Shown: one piece after another, positions 32,358 to 41,000 of the stretch
How the letters are laid out: every line of letters starts with the position of its first letter
How positions within the stretch are numbered: the stretch's first letter is position 1
The notes under the pieces: model-generated
Seen by the model: the letters and a program-made list of their open reading frames with translations, nothing else
Told to the model about the DNA's origin: nothing
The model's database searches: none
Assembly: GCF_014647655.1 (NCBI RefSeq)
Contig: NZ_BMPP01000002.1
Coordinates: forward strand, 300,770-364,769
Reading direction: 5' to 3'
DNA from: Deinococcus malanensis
GTDB lineage: Bacteria; Deinococcota; Deinococci; Deinococcales; Deinococcaceae
DNA length: 64,000 nucleotides
Translations under genes and position numbers: made by a program

Positions 32358-33118
32358 CAGTACCCCTCCTTCTTCATGTCTTCCTTGAACGTGGGCGAGG
32401 TGCTGACTGTGATACCGGGCTGGTCCTTGAGCACGACCGGGTGCTGAACGTCGGAATCATGGCCGTGCTCATCGTCACCCTGGAGCTTCTTGTTCAGGTT
32501 GTTGCCATACACCTGTGGCTGGCCGGACGGCGTGCTTTCATACACCGGTACGGGTTCACTGTTGGCGGTCTTCTGCATCCCGGAGGCGTGGCCCTCGACA
32601 TCGTTTGCCGACAGACGATCCGAGCCGACGCCGTAGGTGGTCGTGCCGGCAGCCACCTGCGAGCCGCTGATCGGGGCCGAAACCGTGGCCGACTGGCTGG
32701 ACTGCTTTGCAGCGCGCTGCTCGGCCTGATACTGCGCCTCGAGACGCTCGTCCTCGGTCATGGTGGATGGGTCGCGGTCCACCAGCGGCTCCTCGTTCGG
32801 CACCTCGGCAGAGAGCTTCTTGAGCCCCATCATGACCAGCAGACCCGTGACCGCCAGACTCAGCACAGCGATGATCAGGGCAGCGGCCCAGGCCGGCAGA
32901 CCCAGAGCCATCAGGCCATAGAAGACCGTCAGAATCAGGAAGATCAGGCCCATAACGAGCGGTCCCACCGCCGCCAGCAGCATGACGACGCCGATGCCCT
33001 TGGCCTTGGCAACGTCGCCGACCTTGCGCGCCACATTGTTGATCTCCGATTTCACGAGGGTAACGCCTGCGTCGAATACATCGACCAGTGCGCTTCCCAT
33101 GCTCTTGCGTTCTTCCAT
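32357..33118 (-). CDS. phage-holin-family (holin-X type) membrane protein
   Basis: The 253-residue protein begins with an amphipathic region ([20 protein letters not shown], about 21-40) followed by a pair of hydrophobic segments (about 42-70 and 75-98), the arrangement of the putative holin-X family common in non-phage chromosomes. The rest (about 105-253) is acidic, Gln/Ser rich and probably disordered. No phage genes are near, so a role in the envelope is more likely than lysis. GGAGGA precedes the start. Confidence 0.72.
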   Translation of the reverse strand: MEERKSMGSALVDVFDAGVTLVKSEINNVARKVGDVAKAKGIGVVMLLAAVGPLVMGLIFLILTVFYGLMALGLPAWAAALIIAVLSLAVTGLLVMMGLKKLSAEVPNEEPLVDRDPSTMTEDERLEAQYQAEQRAAKQSSQSATVSAPISGSQVAAGTTTYGVGSDRLSANDVEGHASGMQKTANSEPVPVYESTPSGQPQVYGNNLNKKLQGDDEHGHDSDVQHPVVLKDQPGITVSTSPTFKEDMKKEGY

Positions 33119-33135
33119 GCTTCATCCTCCGGGTG

Positions 33136-33154
33136 GCCTGCCATGACGGCAGGC
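33136..33154 (-). promoter_or_regulatory. 5' leader hairpin of the holin-like gene
   Basis: A perfect 7-bp stem GCCTGCC/GGCAGGC with a 5-nt loop lies about 20 nt before the ATG and just upstream of the GGAGGA ribosome site. A TATGCT hexamer further upstream may be the -10. Confidence 0.4.
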
Positions 33155-33323
33155 GGTTTGTGCTCCAGCATAGTGAATCCGGCTTCAGTCTCCCGGCAGG
33201 CCCAAGAAATCCTCAATTCTGTGGGCCCTGGGCCCTCACGTGGGTCGTCGTGGTGGTCAGGGAGGGTCCGGTCGCCCCGGACGCAGGCACCTTCAGGGGC
33301 TCAGGCTTGAGGCACACTGAGGT

Positions 33324-34772
33324 ATGACCACCACCCAGCTTGACCCCGTGACCCGCACGATGGCCTACTTTGCGGGCGAGTGGCACACCACCCCACGAAC
33401 CTTCGAGATCTTTCACCCTGGCAACGGCCAGAGTATCGGCGCGGTGGCCGACTGCACCGCCGACGACGCCCGGCGTGCCATCGACGCCGCCGAGACCGCG
33501 CTGCGTGACTGGCGGCGGACCACCGGTTACGAACGCGGGCAGGTGCTGCGCCGCTGGCATGACCTGATGCTGGAGCACAAAGAAGAGCTGGCCCGGCTGA
33601 TGACCCTGGAGATGGGCAAGCCCATCACCGAGACGCGCGGCGAGGTGCACTACGCCGCGAGCTTTATCGAATGGTGCGCGGAAGAAGCCAGCCGCATCGG
33701 CGGCGAGCGCATCGCCATGCGCCTGGGCAACAAGCGGGGTTTTTCCAGTGCGGAGCCGGTGGGCATCGTGTACGCGGTGACGCCGTGGAATTTCCCGGCC
33801 GGCATGATTACCCGCAAGGCCGCCCCGGCCCTGGCCGCCGGCTGCGTCATGATCCTCAAACCCGCCGAGCAGAGCCCCATGACCGCGCTGTATCTGGCTG
33901 AACTGTGGCTGGAGGCCGGCGGTCCAGCCAATACATTGCAGGTACTGCCCACCAATGACGCCGCTGCATTCACGGTGCCGTTTATGGAAGACAGCCGAGT
34001 GCGCAAGCTAACCTTCACCGGCAGCACTCCGGTGGGCCGGCTGCTGTACGAGCAGGCCGCCAGGACCATGAAGCGCGTCTCTCTGGAACTGGGCGGCCAT
34101 GCGCCCTTCCTGGTTTTCGAGGATGCCGACCTGGAACGTGCCGCACGTGAGGTGGTCAGCAGCAAGTTCCGCAACGCCGGGCAGACCTGCATCTGCACCA
34201 ACCGGATCTATGTCCAGCGTTCGGTGATGGAGGAATTCACCCGGCTGCTGAGTGCCCGGACTGCCAAGCTCACGCTGGGCGATCCCCTGGACGACCAGAC
34301 CCGTATCGGGCCGGTGGTGGAGCAGGCTGGACTGGACAAGATTCAGGCCCACGTGAAAGACGCCCTGGACCGTGGTGCGGTCGCCACGGTGGGCGGCAGG
34401 GCCACGGGGGGGCTGTACTTCGAGCCCACCATTCTGACCAACGTGGACCCGGGCAGTCTGATCCTGCGCGAAGAGACTTTCGGACCGGTGGCGCCCATCG
34501 TGCCTTTCGACACCGAGGAAGAGGCGCTGCGGCTGGCCAACGACAGTGAATACGGTCTGGCGGCCTACGCCTTTACCCGCGGCCTGAGCCGGGCCTGGCG
34601 GGTGGCCGAGGCACTTGAATACGGCATCGTGGGGATCAACGACGGTGGGCCCAGCAACGGCGCGCCCAACGTGCCCTTCGGCGGTATGAAAAACAGCGGT
34701 GTGGGCCGTGAGGGCGGGCACTGGGGCCTGGACGAGTACCTGGAAATCAAGTTCATCTCGATGGGCGTGTAA
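33324..34772 (+). CDS. gabD: NAD(P)-dependent succinate-semialdehyde dehydrogenase
   Basis: This 482-residue aldehyde dehydrogenase has VTPWNFP (cofactor region, about 153-159), KPAEQSPMTA (about 177), FTGSTPVGR (about 230), the general base in LELGGHAPFLVF (about 254-265), the catalytic cysteine in NAGQTCICTNR (about 283-293), and EETFGPVAP (about 380). The pattern NAGQTC with ELGGHAPF is that of GabD-type succinate-semialdehyde dehydrogenases, so it should feed 4-aminobutyrate or related semialdehydes into the TCA cycle. Other semialdehyde substrates are possible. It stands alone. Confidence 0.88.
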   Translation: MTTTQLDPVTRTMAYFAGEWHTTPRTFEIFHPGNGQSIGAVADCTADDARRAIDAAETALRDWRRTTGYERGQVLRRWHDLMLEHKEELARLMTLEMGKPITETRGEVHYAASFIEWCAEEASRIGGERIAMRLGNKRGFSSAEPVGIVYAVTPWNFPAGMITRKAAPALAAGCVMILKPAEQSPMTALYLAELWLEAGGPANTLQVLPTNDAAAFTVPFMEDSRVRKLTFTGSTPVGRLLYEQAARTMKRVSLELGGHAPFLVFEDADLERAAREVVSSKFRNAGQTCICTNRIYVQRSVMEEFTRLLSARTAKLTLGDPLDDQTRIGPVVEQAGLDKIQAHVKDALDRGAVATVGGRATGGLYFEPTILTNVDPGSLILREETFGPVAPIVPFDTEEEALRLANDSEYGLAAYAFTRGLSRAWRVAEALEYGIVGINDGGPSNGAPNVPFGGMKNSGVGREGGHWGLDEYLEIKFISMGV

Positions 34773-34791
34773 CGCTGGACTCAAGAAGATG

Positions 34792-34827
34792 GAGGCGGCC
34801 GGTCAGGTGCGCCTCTATTGCATTTTT
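34792..34827 (+). terminator. probable terminator after gabD
   Basis: The stem GAGGCG/CGCCTC with a 12-nt loop is followed after 7 nt by TTTTT, between convergent genes. Confidence 0.45.
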
Positions 34828-34854
34828 AACAGGGACAGCCCGAAGCTCAGAGGG

Positions 34855-35688
34855 TCATGCCTGTGGGCTGCGCGCCTGGAGCCACTCCACGATCCGGTCA
34901 CGGACCTCGGCACGGCACTCATCGTTGAGCAGTTCGTGGTGCCCACCTTCCAGTCGCGCGAAGGTCTTGTCGGTGCTGGCAATAGCGTCCACAAACCGCT
35001 GACTGCCGCGTGGGTCGGTGATGCGGTCGGCGGAGCCGTGAATCACCAGGGTCGGCAGGGTCCAGCGGTCGTACAGCGCCCACAGCCGCGTGCTGAGCGT
35101 CAGCATGCTCGCGCCAGTCAGGGCCGGTACCCTTCCCTGATACACACCGGGATCGGCCTGATAAGCGCTGACCTCGTCTGCCAGACGCGACAGCCCACCC
35201 GTGTCCAGCGCCGTGACTGGCAGTGCGGGCGCGACGCGGGCCAGCAGTGGAGCCACCTTCTTCATAAGGGGCGACTCATCCTCGCCCACCAGCAAGAGGG
35301 GGCTGGACAGGATCACGCCGGTTAGTCCGCGTGGATCACGGGCCACGCTGGCCGCCGTGACCAGGCCACCCATGCTGTGTCCGAAGGCGAACAGCGGTCC
35401 ACTCTGGGTGCGCAGTGCCTCCCGCGCCAGCAGGTGATCTTCGACCAGCACCCGCATATCCACCACGGCGCGCCGCCCGGCAGACTGACCGTGGCCACGC
35501 TGGTCATAGGCATAGACGGTAAATCCCGCTGAGACCAGGGTCGGAATCAGGGCGTGGTACCGCTCGACATAGCGCCCGGAGTACTCGCCCACGCCATGCG
35601 AGAGCAGCACCGCCCCACGTGGGTTGGGGGCATTCCAGACGAACCCGGCCACAGGTGCTCCGGTCACGTTCCACTGCTGCCATGTCAT
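34855..35688 (-). CDS. alpha/beta hydrolase, monoacylglycerol-lipase-like
   Basis: This 277-residue hydrolase has the oxyanion segment [13 protein letters not shown] (about 29-41), [11 protein letters not shown], and the nucleophile elbow FGHSMGG (serine about residue 101). The acid is in [13 protein letters not shown] (about 214) and the histidine in LEGGHHEL (about 246). The pattern fits the Serine aminopeptidase S33/lysophospholipase group that cleaves monoglycerides and similar esters. The start at 35688 was chosen over an upstream in-frame ATG because TACACT lies 6 nt before it and the family begins there. Confidence 0.87.
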   Translation of the reverse strand: MTWQQWNVTGAPVAGFVWNAPNPRGAVLLSHGVGEYSGRYVERYHALIPTLVSAGFTVYAYDQRGHGQSAGRRAVVDMRVLVEDHLLAREALRTQSGPLFAFGHSMGGLVTAASVARDPRGLTGVILSSPLLLVGEDESPLMKKVAPLLARVAPALPVTALDTGGLSRLADEVSAYQADPGVYQGRVPALTGASMLTLSTRLWALYDRWTLPTLVIHGSADRITDPRGSQRFVDAIASTDKTFARLEGGHHELLNDECRAEVRDRIVEWLQARSPQA

Positions 35689-35694
35689 CCCGGC

Positions 35695-35700
35695 AGTGTA
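35695..35700 (-). promoter_or_regulatory. -10 element TACACT, leaderless start
   Basis: On the minus strand TACACT lies 6 nt before the ATG at 35688. Confidence 0.55.
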
Positions 35701-35768
35701 CCGGGCATGAAGTTCGGGTAAACAGCACCCCATGCCAGGCATCACCCGCAGCCCGCAGACTGGGAACC

Positions 35769-36212
35769 ATGGCAGACATCACGAGAAAGGCAAACGCCCA
35801 GTGGTTCGGAGACCTGAAAAGCGGTAACGGGACGGTCAGCACCGAAAGCGGCGCCCTGAAGGAAAACGGCTACTCCTTCAAGGCTCGCTTCGAGCAGGAC
35901 AAAGCCCCCGGCACGAACCCCGAAGAACTTCTGGCCGCTGCCCACGCCGGATGCTTCACCATGCAGCTTTCTGCCATGCTGGCGGCGCACGGCCATCAGC
36001 CCGAGGACCTGCGCACCGAGGCTTCCTGCGAAATGGTCAAGGATGGCCCCGGCTTCAAGGTCAGCACCATGCGCCTGACCATCCGCGGGAAGGTCGGCAA
36101 TATTGATCAGGCCGAATTCGAAAAGCACGTGGCCCAGGCTGCCGATGCCTGCCCCCTGAGCCGGGTCATGAAAGGCAACGTGGAAATCACCCACGAAGCC
36201 GTCCTCGAATAA
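35769..36212 (+). CDS. osmC: OsmC-family peroxiredoxin
   Basis: The 147-residue protein should reduce organic hydroperoxides with a pair of cysteines: [15 protein letters not shown] (about residue 60) and [12 protein letters not shown] (about 126), the two invariant OsmC sites. [14 protein letters not shown] is the family signature. It is short and single domain, as in OsmC/Ohr. The ATG at 35769 fits the family start ([12 protein letters not shown]). It is divergent from the lipase-like gene and ends in a strong terminator; stress induction is usual for the family but no operator is obvious. Confidence 0.92.
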   Translation: MADITRKANAQWFGDLKSGNGTVSTESGALKENGYSFKARFEQDKAPGTNPEELLAAAHAGCFTMQLSAMLAAHGHQPEDLRTEASCEMVKDGPGFKVSTMRLTIRGKVGNIDQAEFEKHVAQAADACPLSRVMKGNVEITHEAVLE

Positions 36213-36223
36213 CACCCCTGACC

Positions 36224-36258
36224 GCGAGGGGCCCTGGGTGAATATCAGGGCCCCTCGC
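36224..36258 (+). terminator. strong hairpin after osmC
   Basis: A perfect 13-bp stem GCGAGGGGCCCTG/CAGGGCCCCTCGC with a 9-nt loop is followed by CGTTTGG; the T-tract is short. Confidence 0.65.
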
Positions 36259-36287
36259 CGTTTGGCAGGTGGCGAAGAGATTAGCCC

Positions 36288-36293
36288 TACCCT
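36288..36293 (+). promoter_or_regulatory. -10 element TACCCT, leaderless start
   Basis: TACCCT lies 6 nt before the ATG at 36300. Confidence 0.5.
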
Positions 36294-36299
36294 GCTTCC

Positions 36300-36857
36300 A
36301 TGTCTCCTGTCGTGTATCACCTGATCGGCGCGCCCGGAAGTGGCAAACGAACCGTCGGCCTGGAGCTTGCCCTGCTGACCGGCGCGGTGCTGCTGGACAA
36401 TCACCTGTTCCGCGACGCAGTGTACAAGCCGTACGGTGCCGACGGGCTGCGGCCCATTCCCGCGGAACTTCAGGAACTGGGAACCCGGGTCTGGGCCCTG
36501 GGGCTGCAGGCGGCGCGCATGGCTCTGCCCGACGTGCAGCAGATTTTTACGGCTTACCACAATGCCCAGGACAAGGGTGCGGCCACAGCGCAGCGTATCC
36601 GGGAGGTGGCTCAGGCGCGGCAGGCCAAATACGTCCCGGTCTGGCTGGAGTGCCACACGGATGAGCTCTGCCGCCGACTTACCCTGCCCGAGCGACTACA
36701 GCGGGCCAAAATGCGCGACCCGGATCAGTTGCGCCGGACTCTGGATACCCAGGGCCTCCTGCCGCCACTGCCGGGCGCCCTGCGCATCGATACGGCGGTT
36801 GTCTCCCCAGCTGAAGCGGCCCGGCTGATCGCCAGTAATGCCGGCGTACCCACCTGA
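36300..36857 (+). CDS. P-loop nucleoside/small-molecule kinase-like protein
   Basis: The 185-residue protein starts at once with Walker A GAPGSGKRT (residues 10-18) after a short beta strand, followed by LLDNHLFRDAVY (about 32-43). VPVWLECHTDELCRRL (about 104-119) and RAKMRDPDQLRR lie in the lid region. The fold is that of shikimate/gluconate/adenylate-type kinases or AAA-like ATPases of unknown substrate. No partner gene helps to define the substrate. The basic residue after the P-loop lysine (GKRT instead of GKST) is unusual. Confidence 0.75.
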   Translation: MSPVVYHLIGAPGSGKRTVGLELALLTGAVLLDNHLFRDAVYKPYGADGLRPIPAELQELGTRVWALGLQAARMALPDVQQIFTAYHNAQDKGAATAQRIREVAQARQAKYVPVWLECHTDELCRRLTLPERLQRAKMRDPDQLRRTLDTQGLLPPLPGALRIDTAVVSPAEAARLIASNAGVPT

Positions 36858-36915
36858 ATTGCCAGAGCTTTTCAGCCCCGCCCCTGCCCTTCCGGGAACC
36901 AGGCACCAGGCTCTT

Positions 36916-37248
36916 CTACTTGACCTTGACTGCCCTGGATACAGGCTGTTTCTGGACCCACTTGACGAATTTGATAACCCCCTCGTGTTCCTGAAGGGCC
37001 TCCAGTGAGCTGTAGGGTCCCGCCAGGTCAGCATTGGAAAACGTGTTGTGAACGTAGCCGTGACAGGCCGAGCACAGGCCCACGGTGGGCAGGTCCTGAA
37101 CCTTCATGCCCTTGCGGCGCCCTGCCAGGACCGGCATCAGATGGTGCTGCGTCAGGACCGGGGTTTCACGCTGACACAGCGCACAGGCGAGCGGCTCCGC
37201 CTCGGGTGTGGGATCGGGCCAGGTGGAATTGGATTGACGGCGGGCCAT
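36916..37248 (-). CDS. small HNH-type endonuclease-like protein
   Basis: The 110-residue protein has a zinc-ribbon HNH layout: CALCQRE (about 23-29), TQHHLMP with the catalytic-type histidine pair (about 33-39), then LCSACHGYVHNTFSN (about 58-72), which supplies the second CxxC and the final histidine. The spacing fits an HNH nuclease core. No methylase, integrase or restriction partner lies nearby; whether it cuts DNA is not known. It has its own leaderless-type promoter. Confidence 0.75.
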   Translation of the reverse strand: MARRQSNSTWPDPTPEAEPLACALCQRETPVLTQHHLMPVLAGRRKGMKVQDLPTVGLCSACHGYVHNTFSNADLAGPYSSLEALQEHEGVIKFVKWVQKQPVSRAVKVK

Positions 37249-37591
37249 CCTCGTAGCTTAGGGTAAAACGAGCCTGTGCTGCCGGGCTGCCCGCTTTTCG
37301 TGATTGTCTGTAAGGTATGGTCAGCCCAGGTCTTCACGGGAGCCGCTTTGTGCTCGGCCTGGTTGCGAAAAGCACCGGAACCTCACCTGATTGTTCGGAC
37401 CCATATCGTTGACCCTTTCGCCTGAGGCTTCTGGTCTCAAGGTCATTCTCGTGAGCGGACAGGCCAATCGGGACTGCTGGCCCCGCCTGCTTACACTGAT
37501 AATTCGTTCCATTGATGGGCGGGGCACATTTCCGTCCGGTTTACTCCATTGACCCTCTGTCGGGGTCAAGCCTTAGCCTCGCCTACAACTA
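37249..37591. other. intergenic stretch without recognisable gene
   Basis: This 343-bp region lies between the HNH gene start and the acylphosphatase 3' end, both on the minus strand. It holds a TAAGCT -10 element (37255-37260) and a hairpin TTGACCC/GGGTCAA with a 7-nt loop (37549-37569). No coding frame with family resemblance was seen. A small RNA cannot be excluded. Confidence 0.5.
37255..37260 (-). promoter_or_regulatory. -10 element TAAGCT, leaderless start
   Basis: On the minus strand TAAGCT lies 6 nt before the ATG of the HNH gene. Confidence 0.55.
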
Positions 37592-37855
37592 TCAGTACAC
37601 ATGGAAGTCGCGCAGGCCCGTCGCCTCGCTGTACTGGGTCTGCACCTCGCGCACGCGGGCGTGGGGAGGACCGCGGCCAATCCAGTGCAGCAGCCGCTGT
37701 AGATCGGGGTCATGGCCCTCAGCCACCACTTCGACGCGGCCATCAGACAGGTTCTCGGCGTACCCACTGACCTTCAGGTCTCGGGCATATCGCTGGACGT
37801 AACGGCGGTATCCGACGCCCTGTACGGTGCCGGAAATCAGGGCGGTGAGGCGCAT
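37592..37855 (-). CDS. acyP: acylphosphatase
   Basis: The 87-residue protein hydrolyses acyl phosphates such as acetyl or carbamoyl phosphate. The catalytic signature GTVQGVGYRRYVQRYA holds the phosphate-binding loop and arginine (about residues 9-24), and GYAENLSDGRVEVVAEG (about 31-47) holds the catalytic asparagine. Length is exactly that of the family. The ATG at 37855 gives the usual N-terminus; a TAGCAT hexamer lies 8 nt upstream. Confidence 0.93.
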   Translation of the reverse strand: MRLTALISGTVQGVGYRRYVQRYARDLKVSGYAENLSDGRVEVVAEGHDPDLQRLLHWIGRGPPHARVREVQTQYSEATGLRDFHVY

Positions 37856-37955
37856 ACCGGCCCATGCTAACGCCCGGCGCACGACAAAGCGTGCTCGGGC
37901 TTTCGCTGTCAAGGAGGTGAAGCCTGACGTGAGGGTGAGGAAAAGGCACAGCGCA

Positions 37956-37967
37956 CCTCATATGAGG
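37956..37967. promoter_or_regulatory. palindrome CCTCATATGAGG upstream of tamB
   Basis: A perfect 12-bp palindrome ends 5 nt before a TAGAAT hexamer (37973-37978). It would sit between -35 and -10 of a plus-strand promoter, a position typical of repressor sites. A related CCTCACATGAGG occurs at 55398. Confidence 0.4.
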
Positions 37968-38041
37968 AACCCTAGAATGCAATGAATGCCGGACCGTACC
38001 AAGAAACTCTGCCTGTGTGTGACGCAGCGGGCCGGTGACAA

Positions 38042-41000
38042 GTGAACACCGGACCTTCTGTGCCACCTGAGCTGCCTACCCCCTCAGCGGGCGAGGAGCA
38101 TACCAGCGTGCGCCGTCGGCCCGCCTGGCCTTGGATTCTCCTGTTTGTAACTGTCGTGCTGGGCTCGCTGGTAGCGTATTCGCCCACCTTGCTGGGACGC
38201 TGGGCGCTCTCTCGTCTGGCTCAGGACGCGGGAATAAGCGCCGAGGGGGTCGGCGGTACGCTGTGGTCTCCCAGCCTGCGGGGGGCCCGCGTAACCATGC
38301 CGGGGCTGAGTGCTCAGGCAAAACAGGCTGATGTCCGGGTCACAGCTATTGATCCCCGAACCCGTACGGTGCGCCTGAATGTGGCGGTGCGCGACGCAAC
38401 GGTAAATCTGAAGCTGAGCGAGTTGCTGGCGGGCAATGACAAGCAGCAAAACAGCGGCTGGAGGGTTGTTCTGGGCGGCGTGGACGTTCGCGGCACCCGG
38501 GTGAACGTGAACGGCCAGGGGCTGAATATACCCAACGGCTCGTTCAGCGCCTCCCGCACCCAGGATGGAGCGCTGGCTGTCCGCGGCCGCACCACCGAGG
38601 GCGAGCTGAATGCCAATGTGGTGGTCGGCGAAAAAAACGGCGCCAACACTTACCGTATTGATGTGGACGCCGATGCCCGCGTTCTGAACCATTACTGGCC
38701 GGGCGTAACCGCCGGGCGCATCACGGGCCGCTATCTGGTGGGCCAGGGCCCGATTCGCGGCGACCTCAACCTGCGCGGCGGTGCTCTGCGGGTTCCTGAC
38801 GCGCGCTTCGTGGTCGTGCGGAACATCACCGGAAGCGCCAGACACCGCGGCGACCAGATTGGCCTCAAGCTGGCCGGGCGCGGCTGGAATGGACCCGTCA
38901 CCGCAAACGGTAGCGTGGACCTCAAGGCGCGCAACTGGACGGTCACGGCCGACGCCCGGCCGACCGTCTCGGGCCTGGCGCAAGCCCTGGACACGGTCGG
39001 GGAAGGCCCCATGGAACTGCGCGTCACCGCTGGCGGCTGGAGCACCGTGCGGGTCAAGGGCTATGCCAAGGCTTCGGGTTCCTTTGCCCGCGTACCGTTT
39101 CGTGACGCGAAAGCCGAATACACCTACCTGAGCCGTGACGGCGACAAGGCCAACCAGACCAACGATCTGGCGTTCAGTGCCCTGACCGGGCTGGCCGGCT
39201 CCCAGAAGCTCACCGCGCGCTGGGCCATCGGCCGTGAAGGCCGGGCAAGCTGGATCGGAGACTTCGGCAGCCAGCCCCTGAACGTGCGCGGTGATATCAA
39301 TGCAGAAAATGTGGTGACCCTCTCGGGGGCGACCCTGGGCGGTCCGGTGTCCGGAACGGTGGCCCTCAAAGGCACCCGGATCAATGCTGTCCTGAATCCC
39401 GACTACGGCGAAGCACTGGCACGCGTGGCCCTGACCGGCACCCCGGAGAACCTGCGCGCGGTGGTCAGCGGCGGGCAGGCCGGGCCGTTTCCGCTGGCCG
39501 GCGTCGTGACCTACAACGAGCGTGGCCTGAAAGCCGACCTCGGTCCGGTGAAGCTGGACCTGAACCGTGACCTGATCGGCGACTGGCAGGCGCAGAACCT
39601 GAGTGGCCTGGGCGCGACCCTGAATGGCCGCGGCCGGGTCAACCTTTCCAGCGGTGACGTCAGCGGGCAGCTCTCGGCGCAGGTGCCTGGGCTGGCGGAT
39701 ACGCTGAGCGGACCGGTCAACGTGAATTACGTGCGCCAGCGCGGCACCTTCCGTCCCGGAGGCCAGCGTCTAGTCTGGAACAACCGCGTGTTCGGAGCCA
39801 ACCTGCGCGGCCTGCGACTGACCAGCGGCATCCGGGTCAGCGGAGACATGAACGTCACCAACGATCTGCGGGCTTACGGCACCCTGCGGGCCCAGGGGGA
39901 CGGCCTCGACGTGCGTGCGGTCGGACACGGACGCAGCGCCTCCCTGCGGGGCACGGCCGGCGGCGTTACCGTGCTGGCCGATACCGAACTCCAGGCGCCC
40001 TACCGGACCGCCGCGCGCGTCGAGGGCGCAGATATCAGCGGCACCCTCAGCGTAGGGCGGGCCGTGAACTTTACCCTTGTGACCGGCAATGAAACGGCGC
40101 GTGGCCTGCTCGAAGAGGACCGACTGGACGCCACAGGGCGCGTGGACCTGAGTGCCCTGCGGCCCTTGCTGGGGGAAACGGACCTGAGCGGCACGCTGGA
40201 CCTGAATCTGGCCGGCCTGGGTGGCGGCGCCAACGTCAACGCCCGCGTAGCCGGCACCCAGGTCACCGGGACCCTGACCCGCGCCGGCGGACCAGTCAAC
40301 GCCAACCTGCGCGTGCGCGCCGCAGACGGGGTCGAGGCACAACTGGCCGGGCGGGTGTACCCGGATGTACAAACCTCCGGCACCCTCCGCGCCCAGGGTC
40401 AGACCCTGCAGGCCAGCGTCTCTGGTCCCTACACCGCCCTGCAGGCCCAGGTCACCGGGCGGACCACGGCTGTAGCGCTGGGAGGAATCACAGTGCCCCC
40501 TCAGGCCGTCAACCTGAGAGCCACGCTTACTCCAGAGTTCAGCGCCAGTGGCACCTGGGGCGGGCTGCGGGCCAGCTACGACGCCGACCGTGAGCTGGTC
40601 CGCCTGACCGGCACCCAGGTGGCGGACGTGCTCCGGGTCAGCGGCAACCTGACTGTGAACCGGGACCTGCAGGCCTTCGGCACCCTGCGGGCCCAGGGGG
40701 ACGGCTTCGACGTGCGTGCGGTCGGACGCGGACGCAGCGCCTCCCTGCGGGGCACGGCCGGCGGCGTTACCGTGCTGGCCGATACCGAACTCCAGGCGCC
40801 TTTCCGTACGGTGGCGCGGATAGAAGGCACAGATATTCGCGGCACGCTGAGTCTTGAACGCGGCGTGAACTTTACGTTGGTGACTGCCGGCGAGACCGCA
40901 CGCGGTTCTCTGGATGGCGAGCGCCTGAACGCGACGGGCAGGATCGATCTGGCGGCCCTGCGGCCCTTGCTGGGGGAAACGGACCTGAGCGGCACGCTGG

